NCBI GenBank assembly: GCA_023333565.1
Contig: JAJKFH010002656.1
Location: 992,001 to 1,056,000, forward strand
Length of the DNA: 64,000 nucleotides
Source: Puffinus mauretanicus
Taxonomy: Eukaryota; Chordata; Aves; Procellariiformes; Procellariidae
Direction: 5' to 3'
Position numbers and translations under genes: made by a program. The notes beneath the pieces are model-generated. The model was given only the letters and a program-made list of their open reading frames with translations, did no database searches and had not been told where the DNA came from. Below are positions 15,501-25,500 of this stretch, one piece after another (position 1 is the stretch's first letter; the number at the start of each line of letters is the position of its first letter).

Positions 15501-17120
15501 TCAGTCTTCTCACAGGAAGTAAAAAATAGGCAGCTTTAAGTTCTACCATAATTAATGTATCGTATTGCATCTCCTTTCACCTCTCTCTCTGGCTCTTCAC
15601 ATGTGCCTTCTTACACATACCTAAGTGCATGTGAAGAGGAAGAAAGAGTTTGCTACTGCAGTGTAATGGCTATACACTTCACCTTGCAGCTAGTTAAACT
15701 CAACTGGCTAAATCTTGAAATTATATTATTTTCTTAATGTCCATAAACCCAGAGTTTATTAAAAGCTTCCTTAAAACACAAAAAATAGCAACATACCTGA
15801 AATGTTAACTGTCCGGCTTAACATTATGATGTATTTGGAGCAAGCATTACCAGCCTTCCCAATTCTAACCCCTGTAAAAATTAATTTTTATAAAGATTCT
15901 AGCAGAAAAATGAATACAAATAAGTCCTGCCAGTATAAGTTAAACTGCTGAAAGTAAAAGTTTGTAATTTTAAGGCATATACTTACCCAGCCAATACTCC
16001 ATCAAAGGTTTCTGTAAAATACACTTCCCCAGTTGGCTTTGGAGTCTGGTACACAACCTAGAAGACACGTACAGATACACACTCTAACATAAATTACAAT
16101 TTTTCATTTGAAATACACTATCATACCTCCAGAAGTAGTCCACCCAGACAGACCACCAGATTTTCTTCATCAGAAACATCCAGCAGCATAAAACACTTTA
16201 TCCCGCACCCCCATGCCCCTCTCATTTCTACAGTTTGGGTGCATCCCTCTAACAGTGAGCAATTTCACATCTGTGAATTTTAAAAACTGCTTCCTGTGTT
16301 CAAAGCTCATAACTAAAGTACTGTTACACTGTCACCCAGAAAATTTACTGAACTTGCACCAATTCTCTGCTTCCTCTCTATTTCTTTCTATACATGTTTT
16401 CCTCTCTTCTGTTTTTCTATCTTCTTGGCACATTATAGTTGGGCTACACAATAAAAAGTTGAAAAAATAATTTATGAATATTGCCCACATCTATTATGAA
16501 GTACAGCATAACAAATGCAGAAAGATTTTCTGGGAATAAAGACAGTGTCAAAAGGCAGCCGTGGCTGATGAAATCAAGAAACTGCTCTACAGTCAAAATC
16601 TCAGTAAGATCAAGATGCTTTCTGCTTTCTTCTCTAGAAATGGCATGTTAGGACTTACAACAAAAGGTTCTGTATCTAGATTGAAGCACAGACTAGCAAA
16701 ACTTTCTTCATGACTATCCACCACTGGCAGGAGACCTGATTTTACACTTTGGCATAGTAGAATCATTCATTAAGCTTGTCCTACATGTCACATACAGCAA
16801 CTGAAAAACTCAGACTGGTGGGTTTGACACCCACTCATTTGTCAACTGTGTGTTAACTTGCTCTTTTTTAAATGCATTTGTCCACCAATTTCTCTACTAG
16901 TTATAACTATGTATCTTACAATTAAACAAGCTTTAACTAAAGACTTCTGTAATCTTACCTCTAAGGAAGATTCATCTCTGTCAAAATCACCTTCTTGAGA
17001 CTGCTTGTCAAAATCCTCCACTTCAACATCTGCATCCAGAGTTTCTTCGTTTTCAATTTCTGCAGTCACTGAGCTAATTATCAGGACACCCAAGCACAGC
17101 CAGTCCCACTGGAAGTGCAT
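1..17120 (-). CDS. CLGN: Calmegin (CLGN), coding span, 3' end cut by window edge
   Basis: Twelve coding exons join in frame to give 550 residues of a calnexin-family ER membrane chaperone. Calmegin binds monoglucosylated N-glycoproteins in the ER; in mammals it is male germ-cell specific and needed for assembly of sperm surface proteins. Visible in order: a 20-residue signal peptide, the lectin globular domain (about residues 60-262, with CGGAY and [13 protein letters not shown]), a proline-rich P-domain (about 265-400) with KPxDW type 1 repeats followed by GxWxxP type 2 repeats, the second half of the lectin domain ([13 protein letters not shown]), one transmembrane helix (about 477-499), and the start of an acidic cytosolic tail. 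CLGN rather than CANX or calreticulin is supported by the HPF-MT segment after the P-domain, by [15 protein letters not shown], and by the neighbouring GnT-IV gene. The tail end, the stop codon and any ER-retention signal lie beyond position 1. Confidence 0.95.
560..704 (-). CDS. CLGN: CLGN exon 13, acidic cytosolic tail
   Basis: The 145-nt exon lies between acceptor TTGTAG and donor G|GTGAGA and ends in phase 1. It begins [15 protein letters not shown] and continues as a run of Glu, Asp and Lys ([15 protein letters not shown]). This is the lysine- and glutamate-rich tail expected right after the transmembrane exon in calnexin and calmegin. Confidence 0.9.
886..1005 (-). CDS. CLGN: CLGN exon 12, transmembrane helix
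   Basis: A 120-nt exon, phase 0 on both sides (acceptor AATATAG, donor AAAG|GTTAG). It encodes [19 protein letters not shown] and then a hydrophobic stretch ending in LFCWPAK. The EDHPWLW approach to the membrane is a calnexin/calmegin hallmark. Confidence 0.95.
1006..2613. other. CLGN intron 11
   Basis: A 1.6-kb intron with no coding or RNA gene. It has an A-run next to the acceptor (about 1022-1039), a purine-rich A-rich run at about 2250-2287, and an AT-rich tract of ATTATTAAA-type units at about 2124-2165. Confidence 0.7.
2614..2829 (-). CDS. CLGN: CLGN exon 11, end of P-domain and return to lectin domain
   Basis: A 216-nt exon, phase 0 on both sides (acceptor TTAAAAG, donor GAG|GTATAA), encoding 72 residues. 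It starts with the last type 2 repeat ([14 protein letters not shown]), followed by [18 protein letters not shown] and [22 protein letters not shown] in place of the EPF of calnexin favours calmegin. Confidence 0.95.
2830..4097. other. CLGN intron 10
   Basis: A 1.27-kb intron. It holds a GT/AT-type microsatellite at about 3402-3440 and two near-identical 18-bp direct repeats at 3176-3193 and 3353-3370 (16 of 18 bases equal). An open frame of 83 codons lies on the minus strand at 3139-3390, but it resembles nothing I recognise and lacks splice context. Confidence 0.6.
4098..4254 (-). CDS. CLGN: CLGN exon 10, type 2 P-domain repeats
   Basis: A 157-nt exon (acceptor TCTGTAG, donor CAG|GTAAGA) that completes a Trp codon shared with exon 9. 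It encodes three GxWxxP repeats: [27 protein letters not shown] and [14 protein letters not shown]. The cysteine pair in KCETAPGCG is conserved in calnexin-family P-domains. Confidence 0.95.
4255..4893. other. CLGN intron 9
   Basis: Intron with an A-run beside the exon (about 4260-4277) and two T-runs (about 4415-4430 and 4447-4461). Nothing else is seen. Confidence 0.7.
4894..5007 (-). CDS. CLGN: CLGN exon 9, type 1 P-domain repeats
   Basis: A 114-nt exon (acceptor ATTGAAG, donor TG|GTAAGA). It encodes [19 protein letters not shown] and then [18 protein letters not shown], two I-DP-A-KP--W type 1 repeats. Both junctions split a Trp codon, as in its neighbours. Confidence 0.95.
5008..5600. 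other. CLGN intron 8
   Basis: A 593-bp intron with no recognisable element. Confidence 0.7.
5601..5790 (-). CDS. CLGN: CLGN exon 8, start of P-domain
   Basis: A 190-nt exon (acceptor CAATTTAG, donor TG|GTAAGG). It encodes [20 protein letters not shown], then [20 protein letters not shown] and [17 protein letters not shown]. This is the classic start of the calnexin/calmegin arm domain. Confidence 0.95.
5791..7651. other. CLGN intron 7
   Basis: A 1.86-kb AT-rich intron. A 22-bp tandem duplication lies at 7470-7513 near the 5' end of the intron in gene orientation. No other element is recognised. Confidence 0.7.
7470..7513. repeat. Two-copy 22-bp tandem duplication
   Basis: Positions 7470-7491 and 7492-7513 are adjacent copies that differ at two bases; both end in AAATCATTTAAGCCC. 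Confidence 0.85.
7652..7844 (-). CDS. CLGN: CLGN exon 7, lectin domain core
   Basis: A 193-nt exon (acceptor CTACAG, donor TTG|GTATTG). It encodes [55 protein letters not shown] and THLYTL. The GPDKCG and FRHK motifs carry conserved lectin-site and disulfide residues of the family. Confidence 0.96.
7845..9526. other. CLGN intron 6
   Basis: A 1.68-kb AT-rich intron without a recognisable element. Confidence 0.65.
9527..9608 (-). CDS. CLGN: CLGN exon 6, lectin domain with CGGAY motif
   Basis: An 82-nt exon (acceptor TGCCCAG, donor CTG|GTATGT). It encodes [25 protein letters not shown] supplies a conserved cysteine and the glucose-contacting Tyr and Lys of calnexin-type lectins. Confidence 0.95.
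9609..10424. other. CLGN intron 5
   Basis: An 816-bp intron with nothing recognisable. Confidence 0.65.
10425..10566 (-). CDS. CLGN: CLGN exon 5, lectin domain
   Basis: A 142-nt exon (acceptor GTTTTAG, donor TTCA|GTAAGT). It encodes [20 protein letters not shown], then [15 protein letters not shown] and [11 protein letters not shown], matching the KYDGKWEV...LVLKS...KHHAIS...PLIVQYEV region of calnexin/calmegin. Confidence 0.95.
10567..13645. other. CLGN intron 4
   Basis: A 3.1-kb AT-rich intron. It holds a degenerate old repeat at about 10956-11014 and A-runs at about 12523-12560. No coding or RNA gene is seen. Confidence 0.65.
10956..11014 (+). repeat. Degenerate ancient interspersed repeat fragment (CR1-like)
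   Basis: The stretch TCATGCCAAAGATCTATCTA followed by ACCCAATGTTCTGGATCAGACAG resembles the GATCAGACC..GTCCATCTAGCCCAGTATCCTG..GACAG motif of an old repeat common in birds and other reptiles. A second fragment of the same type lies at 32,545-32,632. The family name is from memory. Confidence 0.4.
13646..13704 (-). CDS. CLGN: CLGN exon 4
   Basis: A 59-nt exon (acceptor TGTTTTAG, donor ATG|GTAAGC). It encodes [20 protein letters not shown], matching the GW-LSK-KK-DTDDEIAKYDG segment of calnexin and calmegin. The phases 2 in and 1 out fit both neighbours. Confidence 0.95.
13705..15986. other. CLGN intron 3
   Basis: A 2.28-kb AT-rich intron with a G/A-rich run at about 14358-14402. No gene or recognised repeat is seen. 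Confidence 0.65.
15987..16057 (-). CDS. CLGN: CLGN exon 3, start of lectin domain
   Basis: A 71-nt exon (acceptor CTTCTAG, donor CTGG|GTAAGT). It encodes [20 protein letters not shown] followed by VLA, matching the Y--P-PTGEVYF-E-FD start of the calnexin-family globular domain. Confidence 0.95.
16058..16958. other. CLGN intron 2
   Basis: A 901-bp intron with nothing recognisable. Confidence 0.65.
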
Positions 17121-17129
17121 CCTGGTTAT
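16959..17129 (-). CDS. CLGN: CLGN exon 2, start codon and signal peptide
   Basis: The exon starts after the acceptor TTCTTCAG and carries nine 5'UTR bases. The ATG spans 17,120-17,118 with A at -3 (CCAGGATGC), a good initiation context. It encodes 54 residues: the first 20 are a signal peptide (positive-poor start, [11 protein letters not shown] core, VTA cleavage site), followed by an acidic N-terminal luminal segment ([18 protein letters not shown]). The donor is GAG|GTAAGA, phase 0. No in-frame ATG precedes it within the exon. Confidence 0.93.
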
Positions 17130-20100
17130 CTGAAGAACTGACAGTTTTAAATTTTAAATACCGTTGCAAGGACATTATCAATACTATTTCAATTTTACCC
17201 CAGACTTTATCTACAAGAGAAAAAACATATTAAAATAATAAGAAATAAAGATCATAAAGTATTGCCACTGTTGTATTTTAGTAAAGTGCTGTATCTTAAT
17301 TTCAAAAATTTCTTACTGCACAGCCCTGACTCAGACACTTTTTCCCTTCCTGTTGTCCCTACGGAAGTGCTTGTAGCCTGTTCCCTTATCTTGCCAGGCC
17401 ACAAATCTAGCAAGAATTTGACTGCAGCATATATGCGTTTTTAAGAACTAAGACAGACTGCTTTTATTTTTCTCATTCCTTAACAATCTGAACAAGTACT
17501 CAGAATGAATCAGTCTCTACAGTGTAGCAAAAAGTAACATCCCTTTCTTTAGGGAAAATAAAATTCATAGATTTAGGACGTATTATTATCCACGGCCAGA
17601 ATTCTCTTTTGTGTTTGGCTCTTCTTCCACTGTCTACGTTTAGATGAGTTTATATCAACTCCAGCTGTAAGTGTCAAAAGAAAGTATAAGACTGCTTCAG
17701 GAAACATTTTCTGTTTCGAAATCATCCACTAAGTGCAAAAGTTAAAGCTTAAATGCAAGTATCTTTCTAACTTCAGGGAAACCTGAAAATCTTTAATCTG
17801 TGCAAGTATGCACGTCAATAGCAGATAACCATCCCAGCCTCTCAATCTAATCTGCTGCAAAAAAGAAAAGATTGTTGCTCAGTATTTTTTGCTTTACATC
17901 CGTAATGCATATGAATCCAGTTTTATATTAGGGTATCCAGTGGTTTATTACAGTGTAGTATCGAGCACATGCCTATGCAAGTCTCCTCAATGGTCTTGCC
18001 AAAAATGCTTCTTTCTGAATTTGTTTTTGTCTGAATTTGGAAATAGAAGGAAGACGGATTCTAGATACCACTGCACAGGGATTTATCCTTTGGTTCTTAT
18101 TAATTTCTATCCACAGTAAGTTTAAAAAGACAGACAAATACTGACATTTAGTTTGCTACTGCAAGACATTTTCAAACCTTGTATTACTTTCAGCCACTAC
18201 TAGTCACACTAAATATTCTGCTACTGAGGTGCTTTCTGCACCTGAGAAAGAAGTCACCCTCTTAGTTATATCATCGCTCTTTAGAGATTAAATTGTTTAC
18301 CACTACAACCCTAAATATACCAGCAATTCAAGATTCCACCTTATACTGGAAGTGTGAGTCTCTTTCTTTCTTCCTGGCTCTATCAGATTTGATAAGCAAT
18401 TCAGACATTAGAACTGCACCAATAATGATTTATCATTTATAATGTATTATTTATCATGCAATAATTATTTATCATTCAATTTATAACATCTGCAAGTTCT
18501 ATCAAGCAACACATATAGAGATCAAACAGTATCAGGGCTAAACCCCCCCCCCCCACATCCCAGTATGACTGTACTACAAATGTCCAAAAAGAAAACTAAT
18601 TTTTTTTTTCCTTATTCCTTTTAAGATCTATTCATTTAATATTGACTGCACTGATTATATTTAGAGCCAAAACCCAGAAGTATCATAAAGAAGTAAAGTG
18701 TTTCACACACTAGTACTATGTCAATATTAGGAAATCATCAAAAGCCTCCCTTCTTGGGACAAACATCTATTTTCCACAAAACTACATTAATTATGTTACC
18801 ATTCTTTTTTTCTCCCCACTATTATCCACAACCCATGCCACCCTTTGCAGGACTTTTCACCCTGATGTGTATTTTGCTTGAGGATGGCAAGTCTATGGTT
18901 CCCTCTTTCCTCAGTTACTAACACAGTGATACATCTCAAAAGTTACCTGCAAATTTTACTAGGTTTTTTGTATTTTAAGTTTTTAAAATTTTAGTTTAAA
19001 ACTACAGATATTGTTAATTCATAGACCTCCTTGGCCAATTCTAGAACTTAAAATAATCTTGCCCCAAAGATTTAAAGTCATTCAGTTTATCATACGTGCA
19101 CATTCAATCTTACAGTGTACTTCTGAACACCTTTGTCTGGAGGCTATCACACTTAGTTTTACCACCCCCTCTTCTTGTTCTTAATCATCGTATTAGGACA
19201 AACAATTGAAGGATTTCATATCAATACCTTACGGGACTCCTTTGCTCTTAGCTAAAGTGGTATATATTAATCGGGTATTAGACTTGCTTTTTTAGCATAA
19301 AACTTGCCTACCTTACGTTAGCTACTTTGTCATGCAGGTGGTCTCCTCCTTTTCTCCTAAAGCAGATGAAGAGAGACATCTATCTTTGTCAACAGATTTC
19401 AGGTGTATTTTGTGCACAATTCAAAAAACCTTCCACTTACAGTAATTTTACTGTAATTAGCCCCATCCACGTTTGTTCCATACACAGACTAGCAAGGGTA
19501 TCCAAGAAATCAGACCAGTACTCACCTTTCCACACAGTTCCCTTCCAAAACTCCTGATGGGTTCAATTCATTCAAGCCGAGTCTTAATACTCCCTGATCC
19601 TAGCCTAGGACATTCCTAATTTCATTCAGTCTTCAATTACATCTCTTACTTTTCCCTTCAAAAAGAGAAGGCACACTTTTTTGACCTTTGACCTCGACAC
19701 ACTTTTAAAATAATCCCAGAAACACTGAAATACGTTATCAAGAACAATTACAGTTATCACTCAATTGCCAAAACAGAACTTCACACTGCACATTTAATTG
19801 TCTTTAAAACCTACTGAACTGTCCAAATTAACACATGAAGACCTATGAAAAACTTTTCTTATTCTTTCCTCAAGGCGACCATAAAAACAAGCCAAAAGGA
19901 TCCCCACTGGTAAAACTTCAGCAGAACAAAACAAGTTATCCCAGTCTATGGCACTCACACAAACACCGAACATGTCTACTAGCAGTCTTGGCGTAAGTGC
20001 CAAAGACCAGTGACTTCCAAACCATCTTTCAGGGTGCTACAGCAAATAGGTAATTGCAAAACCACACGTCTTGACAGTGGTTTCAATTAGGGATGTGATA

Positions 20101-21474
20101 TCGCTATAGTATGACCCATGAGAGAATTGGATAGCCGTTCTTCAGTTTGAAAAGCTGTAATCATAGAAGTTGACTCGCTAAACTTTATCCGATAATAATT
20201 ACACCTCCAAAACGGGATTCCCAATAGTTCGTTTTGGGATAGGCAGTTTATATTCAGCTTTCTCTAGACAAACATATTCTGTCAATATATATAACTTCAG
20301 ACCTGTAATTTTAAACTTAATTTTTCCATAGCTTGGTCACTCTTTACCATGGGAACATGGGTAACTACAGCACATCTATACATCAGAAGAGACATTTGAG
20401 CCGGCAGTACTATTGTAAAGGATGCTCTCGGGACCAGCAACAGTGCTGCAACATTAGCATAATATTGCACCTAAAGTAACGAAACACTGTTTCTGATACA
20501 CATACTAGTATTTAGAAAAGACAACAGGCATAAACTGAGACAATATTCTGACTGGATATTAGAATTTCCGCTCCCCCCCCCCCAATGAGGGCAGGCAAGC
20601 AGTGGTACAGGCTGCCTAGTCTCAGTCCTTGGGGTTTTCCAAGACCAACCAGAAAAAGCTCCGAGCAACCTGAAGTGGCCTCAGACCTGCCCTGCTGCAA
20701 GCAGCAGGATGGAGTAGAGACCTCCTGGGGTCCCTTCCCACCTGAATGATTTGATTTCTACAGATGGCTGCACAGCATAAGTATGTCAATCTTCAGACCT
20801 CTGCACCACGCTGTTTTGCATATCCAACACATGCCATTAAATTAATGGCATTGTTGTTCCATTTGATGCAGAACTAAATAAAGGTCAGGATCTTTTAGAT
20901 TATTACTAACTTTTCCTTGGACTTTGAAGGGGGTCATGCTTTTTTCATGAAACTCTCAGAGTTCTGCATTCTCAAGCAGAAAGGGAGTAAAACTGCCATT
21001 AACAACCTTTCTCACTCAGAGGTCTAAAGCTCCTGCATCCAGTACCAACACATGGGCTTTTCCTAGGGCCAAACACCAAGCCCACCCGGGGCAATGGCAA
21101 GTGGTGTTTTTCCCCCTCCCCTTCTTCCATCCATAACCATGTGCTCCCTTATTTCTCCCCATACAGCTGCATCAGCATCAACCTGACTAAAGACAGTACC
21201 CAGCTGAAACTGCTCCATGAAAAGCACCCAGCAATTCTTGCACAACTTTTTATTTTTCCTTTATTTTGTGTGAAAATAGTGCCCTCCTATCTTTTGCAGA
21301 AGTGTTGAGAACATTGTACTGAAATGAATGCTAAATGTGTAATTTAGGAATTACTCAAGCTGCAATGCTGTACTCGTGCAGATGCATTTTCAAGCTCTTT
21401 TGTTGCTACAGTTAGCATGAGTAAAACCTCCAGGAAGAGGTTATTTTTCAACTGAAAAAACAAAAGTTCGAGTC
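17130..21474. other. CLGN intron 1, outside the CpG island
   Basis: About 4.3 kb of AT-rich intron. It holds an AT-rich stretch with repeated ATTTATCAT units at about 18,420-18,486, a C-run at 18,543-18,554, a CR1 tail at about 20,545-20,757 and a second C-run at about 20,573-20,583 inside it. No other coding exon is seen. Confidence 0.6.
20545..20757 (+). mobile_element. CR1-type LINE 3' end fragment
   Basis: The fragment reads in the sense direction on the plus strand, opposite to CLGN. Recognisable CR1 features are GGATATTAGAA, ACAGGCTGCC, GAGCAACCTG, and the end motif TAGAGACCTCCTGGGGTCCC followed by TTCCCACCTGAATGATTTGA. It is 5'-truncated and diverged, and carries a C-run, so it is an old insertion. 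Confidence 0.75.
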
Positions 21475-22104
21475 GAGCGGCCACTCGGTGTTCAGGCAGT
21501 GCCCAAAGCGAACCCGCTTTCCCCATTTTACACGGAGACCGCTTTTCGGAAGACCACGAAGGGAGGATGAGCGCCGCAGGCGCAAGCCCGGCTGCCCCCC
21601 CGCCGCACAACCGCGCGCACCCACGGGGGGCCGCGCTCCTCCTGCCAGGCGACTCTCCTCACGCCCGGGGCCGGGCCCCGACACCCACCCCCGCCCGAAA
21701 CCCACCCCAGGACTCCGCCGCCGGCCGGCAGGGGCGGGCAAGCCGGGGGCGCCACAGCCCAGGCTCGCGCTTCCCGCTCTCCCGCCGCGAGCTGCCTAAC
21801 GGCCAGCAACGGCCGGGGCGCGAGGAAGCCCCGCGGGGGGGGAGAGGGGGGGGGCAGGCGAGCCGCTGACCTCCTCCCCCGCCGCCACACGCAGCCGCGG
21901 AGAGAGGACGGGCGCTGCAGGGGGGCCGACAGGTACCCTCCCGCCGCCCCGGGCCCGGGCGGCCGCCGCTCTCCCCCGCCCTAGTTATCCAACACCGCAA
22001 CGCAGAGAGCATCCGCCCGGCGCCGACGGCCAGCCCCCGCGCGGGGCGAGAGGCGGCCGCAGCGGCAGGCCCAGCACACCCCCTCCCCGCGGCGGGCGGA
22101 TTAC

Positions 22105-22150
22105 CAGCGGCGAGATCCCCTCCGCGCCCCGCTAGCCGAAGCCTGCCGCT
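22105..22150 (-). other. CLGN: CLGN exon 1, non-coding (approximate 5' end)
   Basis: A donor CGCTG|GTAATC lies at 22,105/22,104 on the minus strand in the CpG island, just below an NRF1-type palindrome. A 5'UTR exon ending here fits the nine UTR bases at the start of exon 2. The transcription start is inferred from the promoter motifs and is not certain; another donor could be used. Confidence 0.5.
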
Positions 22151-22170
22151 TTTCCCAGGGCATCACCGGC

Positions 22171-22182
22171 TGCGCATGCGCG
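22171..22182. promoter_or_regulatory. NRF1-type palindromic site
   Basis: TGCGCATGCGCG matches the NRF1 consensus (YGCGCAYGCGCR), about 70 bp upstream of the CLGN donor. It probably lies close to the start site. Confidence 0.6.
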
Positions 22183-22246
22183 CCGCCTCCCCCGACGCTC
22201 CCAGGGATGCGGACGCGGAGGAGCAGGTGCTGCCGCTTCGCCCAAG

Positions 22247-22442
22247 CCAATCAAGGCGCAGCAGGCGCGGCCCTGCCCAATCCGCGCGCGAACCGCGACC
22301 TCAACGAGCCGCCGCCGAGCGTGTGTGAGAGAGGATGGCGGGCAGGTAGCCGCGCCAATGGAGGGCGCCCTCCGTGCGGCGTGAGCCAATCGCGGCTCGG
22401 CCCGCCGATGCCAGCCTCCGCGCACGTGGTGCGCGAGCCAAT
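22247..22442 (+). promoter_or_regulatory. Cluster of five CCAAT boxes (NF-Y type)
   Basis: CCAAT occurs at 22,247, 22,277, 22,355, 22,386 and 22,438, all in the same orientation. Intervals are 30, 78, 31 and 52 bp. Three have the extended GCCAATC or GCCAATG form. They lie about 100-300 bp upstream of the inferred CLGN start, a normal position for NF-Y. A CACGTG E-box sits at 22,423-22,428 between the last two. Confidence 0.7.
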
Positions 22443-22530
22443 CGCCCGGCGGCCCCTTCCCAGGCTGCCCCTGGGCTTCGCCGCCGCGACGCCATTTGGC
22501 GCCCAGGCCCCCTCCGGCCGAGTCTGCCTC

Positions 22531-25500
22531 TTCCCCGGCCTTGAAGAAAAGGGAGAGACAGCAAATTCAGTTACGTTGGGTCTGACGTGCATCGGTGTGT
22601 GCTCCAGCAGGGAGTTTTTTAGGTACACGTTGCCATTCTGGCCACGGTCAGTGGGACCTTACGTTCACGCGTGGTGGTATCGTCGTGCTCCACACACCTG
22701 TGGTCAGTCAGCAGGTGACATATAAACACGGTGGCAGCTTCTCCATCGCTAATTGGAGCAATTTAGCTCAAATTAATTTCAATTGGAGACTCAGTCTAGC
22801 GACCCAGTCTACATTTGAGGGATCGCTAAGTGGAGCAGTTGTTGCATTAATTCCTGACTGATTTTTTGAAAGCCTCAGCCAGGCCTGCTGAACACAGCAG
22901 GTTACCACCCTGTGGAGCTTTCTGGTTTGGCTCAAGTTGTATCTTTACACACTGGGCAGTATACAATTTAGGAGCATTTAAAATGTTATCCATGGCACCG
23001 ATACTTGAAACGTGCAGGAGGAGGCTGAGACAAAAGTGATTCCTTGAGGGATCACAACGTAGAAGCTGTTCTAGCTGCGCAGCTGCTGACAAACTGGGTC
23101 AGGGTTTGGTATGTTTGCATGTGACACTGTGTCACTTGACGACTCACATCATCAAAGCCTTCCTTCTGGCCAAAGGCTGTAGGGGTTGCCATCCTCATTT
23201 CAAGCTCAACATTCGTTCTGGACATCAACCATCACGCCAATATTTGTGAGATGAACTATATCTGCCTTCCATTCTTACTGTTGAATCTGTTTGAAGGGTG
23301 CATCTGCAACTCTTCACTGAAGACTGCTTCTGAAAAGTATGCTCCTATGCAGCCAAGGGCATGTGTCATTGCAGTATCAGCCGTCCCCTCAAATGCAGGC
23401 AGATTTCAGTGCCCAAGAAACTCTTACTAAGGCACATATGCAGAGCTTTTCTTTCTATTGCCTATGAAACTGATGGTCTGGAAAGAAAAGAAGGAAGGAA
23501 ATTTCTCAATCATATGATTCTCTGATTCTAATGCTGGTCAGAAAGATCTGTTATGCCTTAATTCAAATCCTTATTTAATGTACTTTTCAGAAATGGTACC
23601 ATAGCCCTACAGAAACTTAAATCTGTAGACATCTCTAGCTAAAAAAAAAAAAAAAATTTGAGTGTTCTTGAGCAATCCATTATGAGACAAAGACAGATTA
23701 AAACTATCCTTGCAGCTTGAAATACACATACATGCTTTTAGAAGCAATTGGAGAATTAAAGATTTCTGCTTACTGCAGAATTAATTGTTAATATTCTCAC
23801 CACTCACTGTAAGGCATCTGTAAAAGATTTATCTGGAATCTTACATTTATGCAAATAAATCATAGTTTAAAAAAAAATCCACAACCCAAAACACTCAAAC
23901 AAGATAATTAGTTTGTGCAACCTGTAATACAGCTAACAGATGTGTGACTTATAGAAAAAGTAAATGTTGGGGAAAGTTGGGATCCTTGCGTATAGGACGC
24001 TATCCACTTACTTCCTCAAATGTGAGAGAGAAGATTTTCAATTCAATAAGCAAATACATCTTCAACTTTGGATTAAATATCTCCTAATTAATTTAATAGA
24101 TATTCCTCTTAAGAGTCTAGTCTCTTCTCAGTGTACATTTAGCATCCATTAGCATTTACTTGTATTAAGCTGTGCAAAAAGTCATAGTGACGCTGATGAG
24201 ATTAGGGGCCCACATAATCAATGGAAATAGAAACATTTAAAAAATCGGTAAAGCCAAGTTCATAACTGCCTTTTGTATTGAAGACAAATGTTAGCATTCC
24301 CCTTTCAAAAATCCCTCAAAAGATTTAAGACAAGAATGGAGACACACTGTTCAGAGAAATGAGTAACTGCGCTCCAGTGAAAATCAAAATGGGTTGAATA
24401 AACCGTCATTAATATTGAATTAGCTTGAAAAATGTGCTTTCTTCCCACACAGGCATTTAACCTGATTAGGTGCATGTACAATCAGCCTGAGGTAGTCAAT
24501 ATTTTCGAGACTATGTTTTAAACCACATGAAAGTACTGAAGTAAAATTTCCTACTGAAGGAGCTTGGTGATCTGGTATGGAGTCTGAAACTCCTTTCATA
24601 GTTTTTTTTTGACTTTGGCTTACTGCCTTTGGTTTTGTAAGGTACAATCACAACGCCTACACTGCAAAAACCAGTCACCCATAAAGTTAGAGGATGTTCC
24701 TTATCCCCTGGATCCGTTACCTGAACTGAAGCTTCCCAAGAGGAGACCTCTCTGCAGCCTTTAAACTGGCCTCAGAGCCGCGGTGTGTGAAGGCGCGTGC
24801 CGGTTCAGTGCATAGGATTATTAAATGGAAAACCTCAGGTAGGAACTTGCTTGCAGGGTGGAAAGGAAGCTGCGCGTGTTCTGTCACCGCTCCTTGCCTA
24901 ACAGAGACTGTTATGAACAAACCCAGCTAATTCACTTGCCAGTGGTGGTTGTTGCTATTAACATGCAAAAGTACTTAAGTGTACTTCCGCTACACTCCAC
25001 TGTCTTAAACTTCCTGGGGCTGTAACGCTCACTATTCAGCCATCGCTTTTTCAGTGAAAATCCAGAGTTCCTTTCATTTGGTTCCTTCGGTTTTATAATG
25101 GAGCTGTGGTTCTGCAGACTGTGCAAGAAGCCTCTGCATTCCACAAAGCACAGGGAAGAATCGGGACTAAGCAAAATTTTACTTTAACGGTGCATATGCA
25201 AGCATTCATTATTTACTATGTCAACATTTAAAACCTCGTTTACATCAAAGTGATGGGAAGCGTATTCTGTGATTGCAATGGTTACGTAAAATATGTAAAA
25301 ATAGAAACAGAATGAATGAAGCACAAAGCTGGCAGCGTAGAATGAAAAAATTGTATTTACAAAATATTTACAAAAAGTCCAGTCACTTCCTAATATAATT
25401 TCTGGTATTCCAATGAGCTTTTTGAAATTACCTTTCAACAGTTAGAGTGAAATCTCATTTCACTGTGAAAATAAGAGGTTTTGGTAACAAAATCTATTAC

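Larger units (their letters stand above)
21475..22530. promoter_or_regulatory. CLGN: CpG island at the CLGN 5' end
   Basis: About 1 kb with very high G+C and abundant CpG, in sharp contrast to AT-rich DNA on both sides. It spans the CLGN first exon and the first part of intron 1. Several long open frames on both strands here follow from GC richness. The G-runs at about 21,833-21,853 could form quadruplexes. Confidence 0.85.

Noticed and set aside
22207..22725. A 172-codon open frame and others of about 100 codons on both strands in the CpG island
   Set aside because: They overlap each other on both strands, have Ala/Arg/Pro/Gly composition typical of random GC-rich DNA, and lack splice or domain support.
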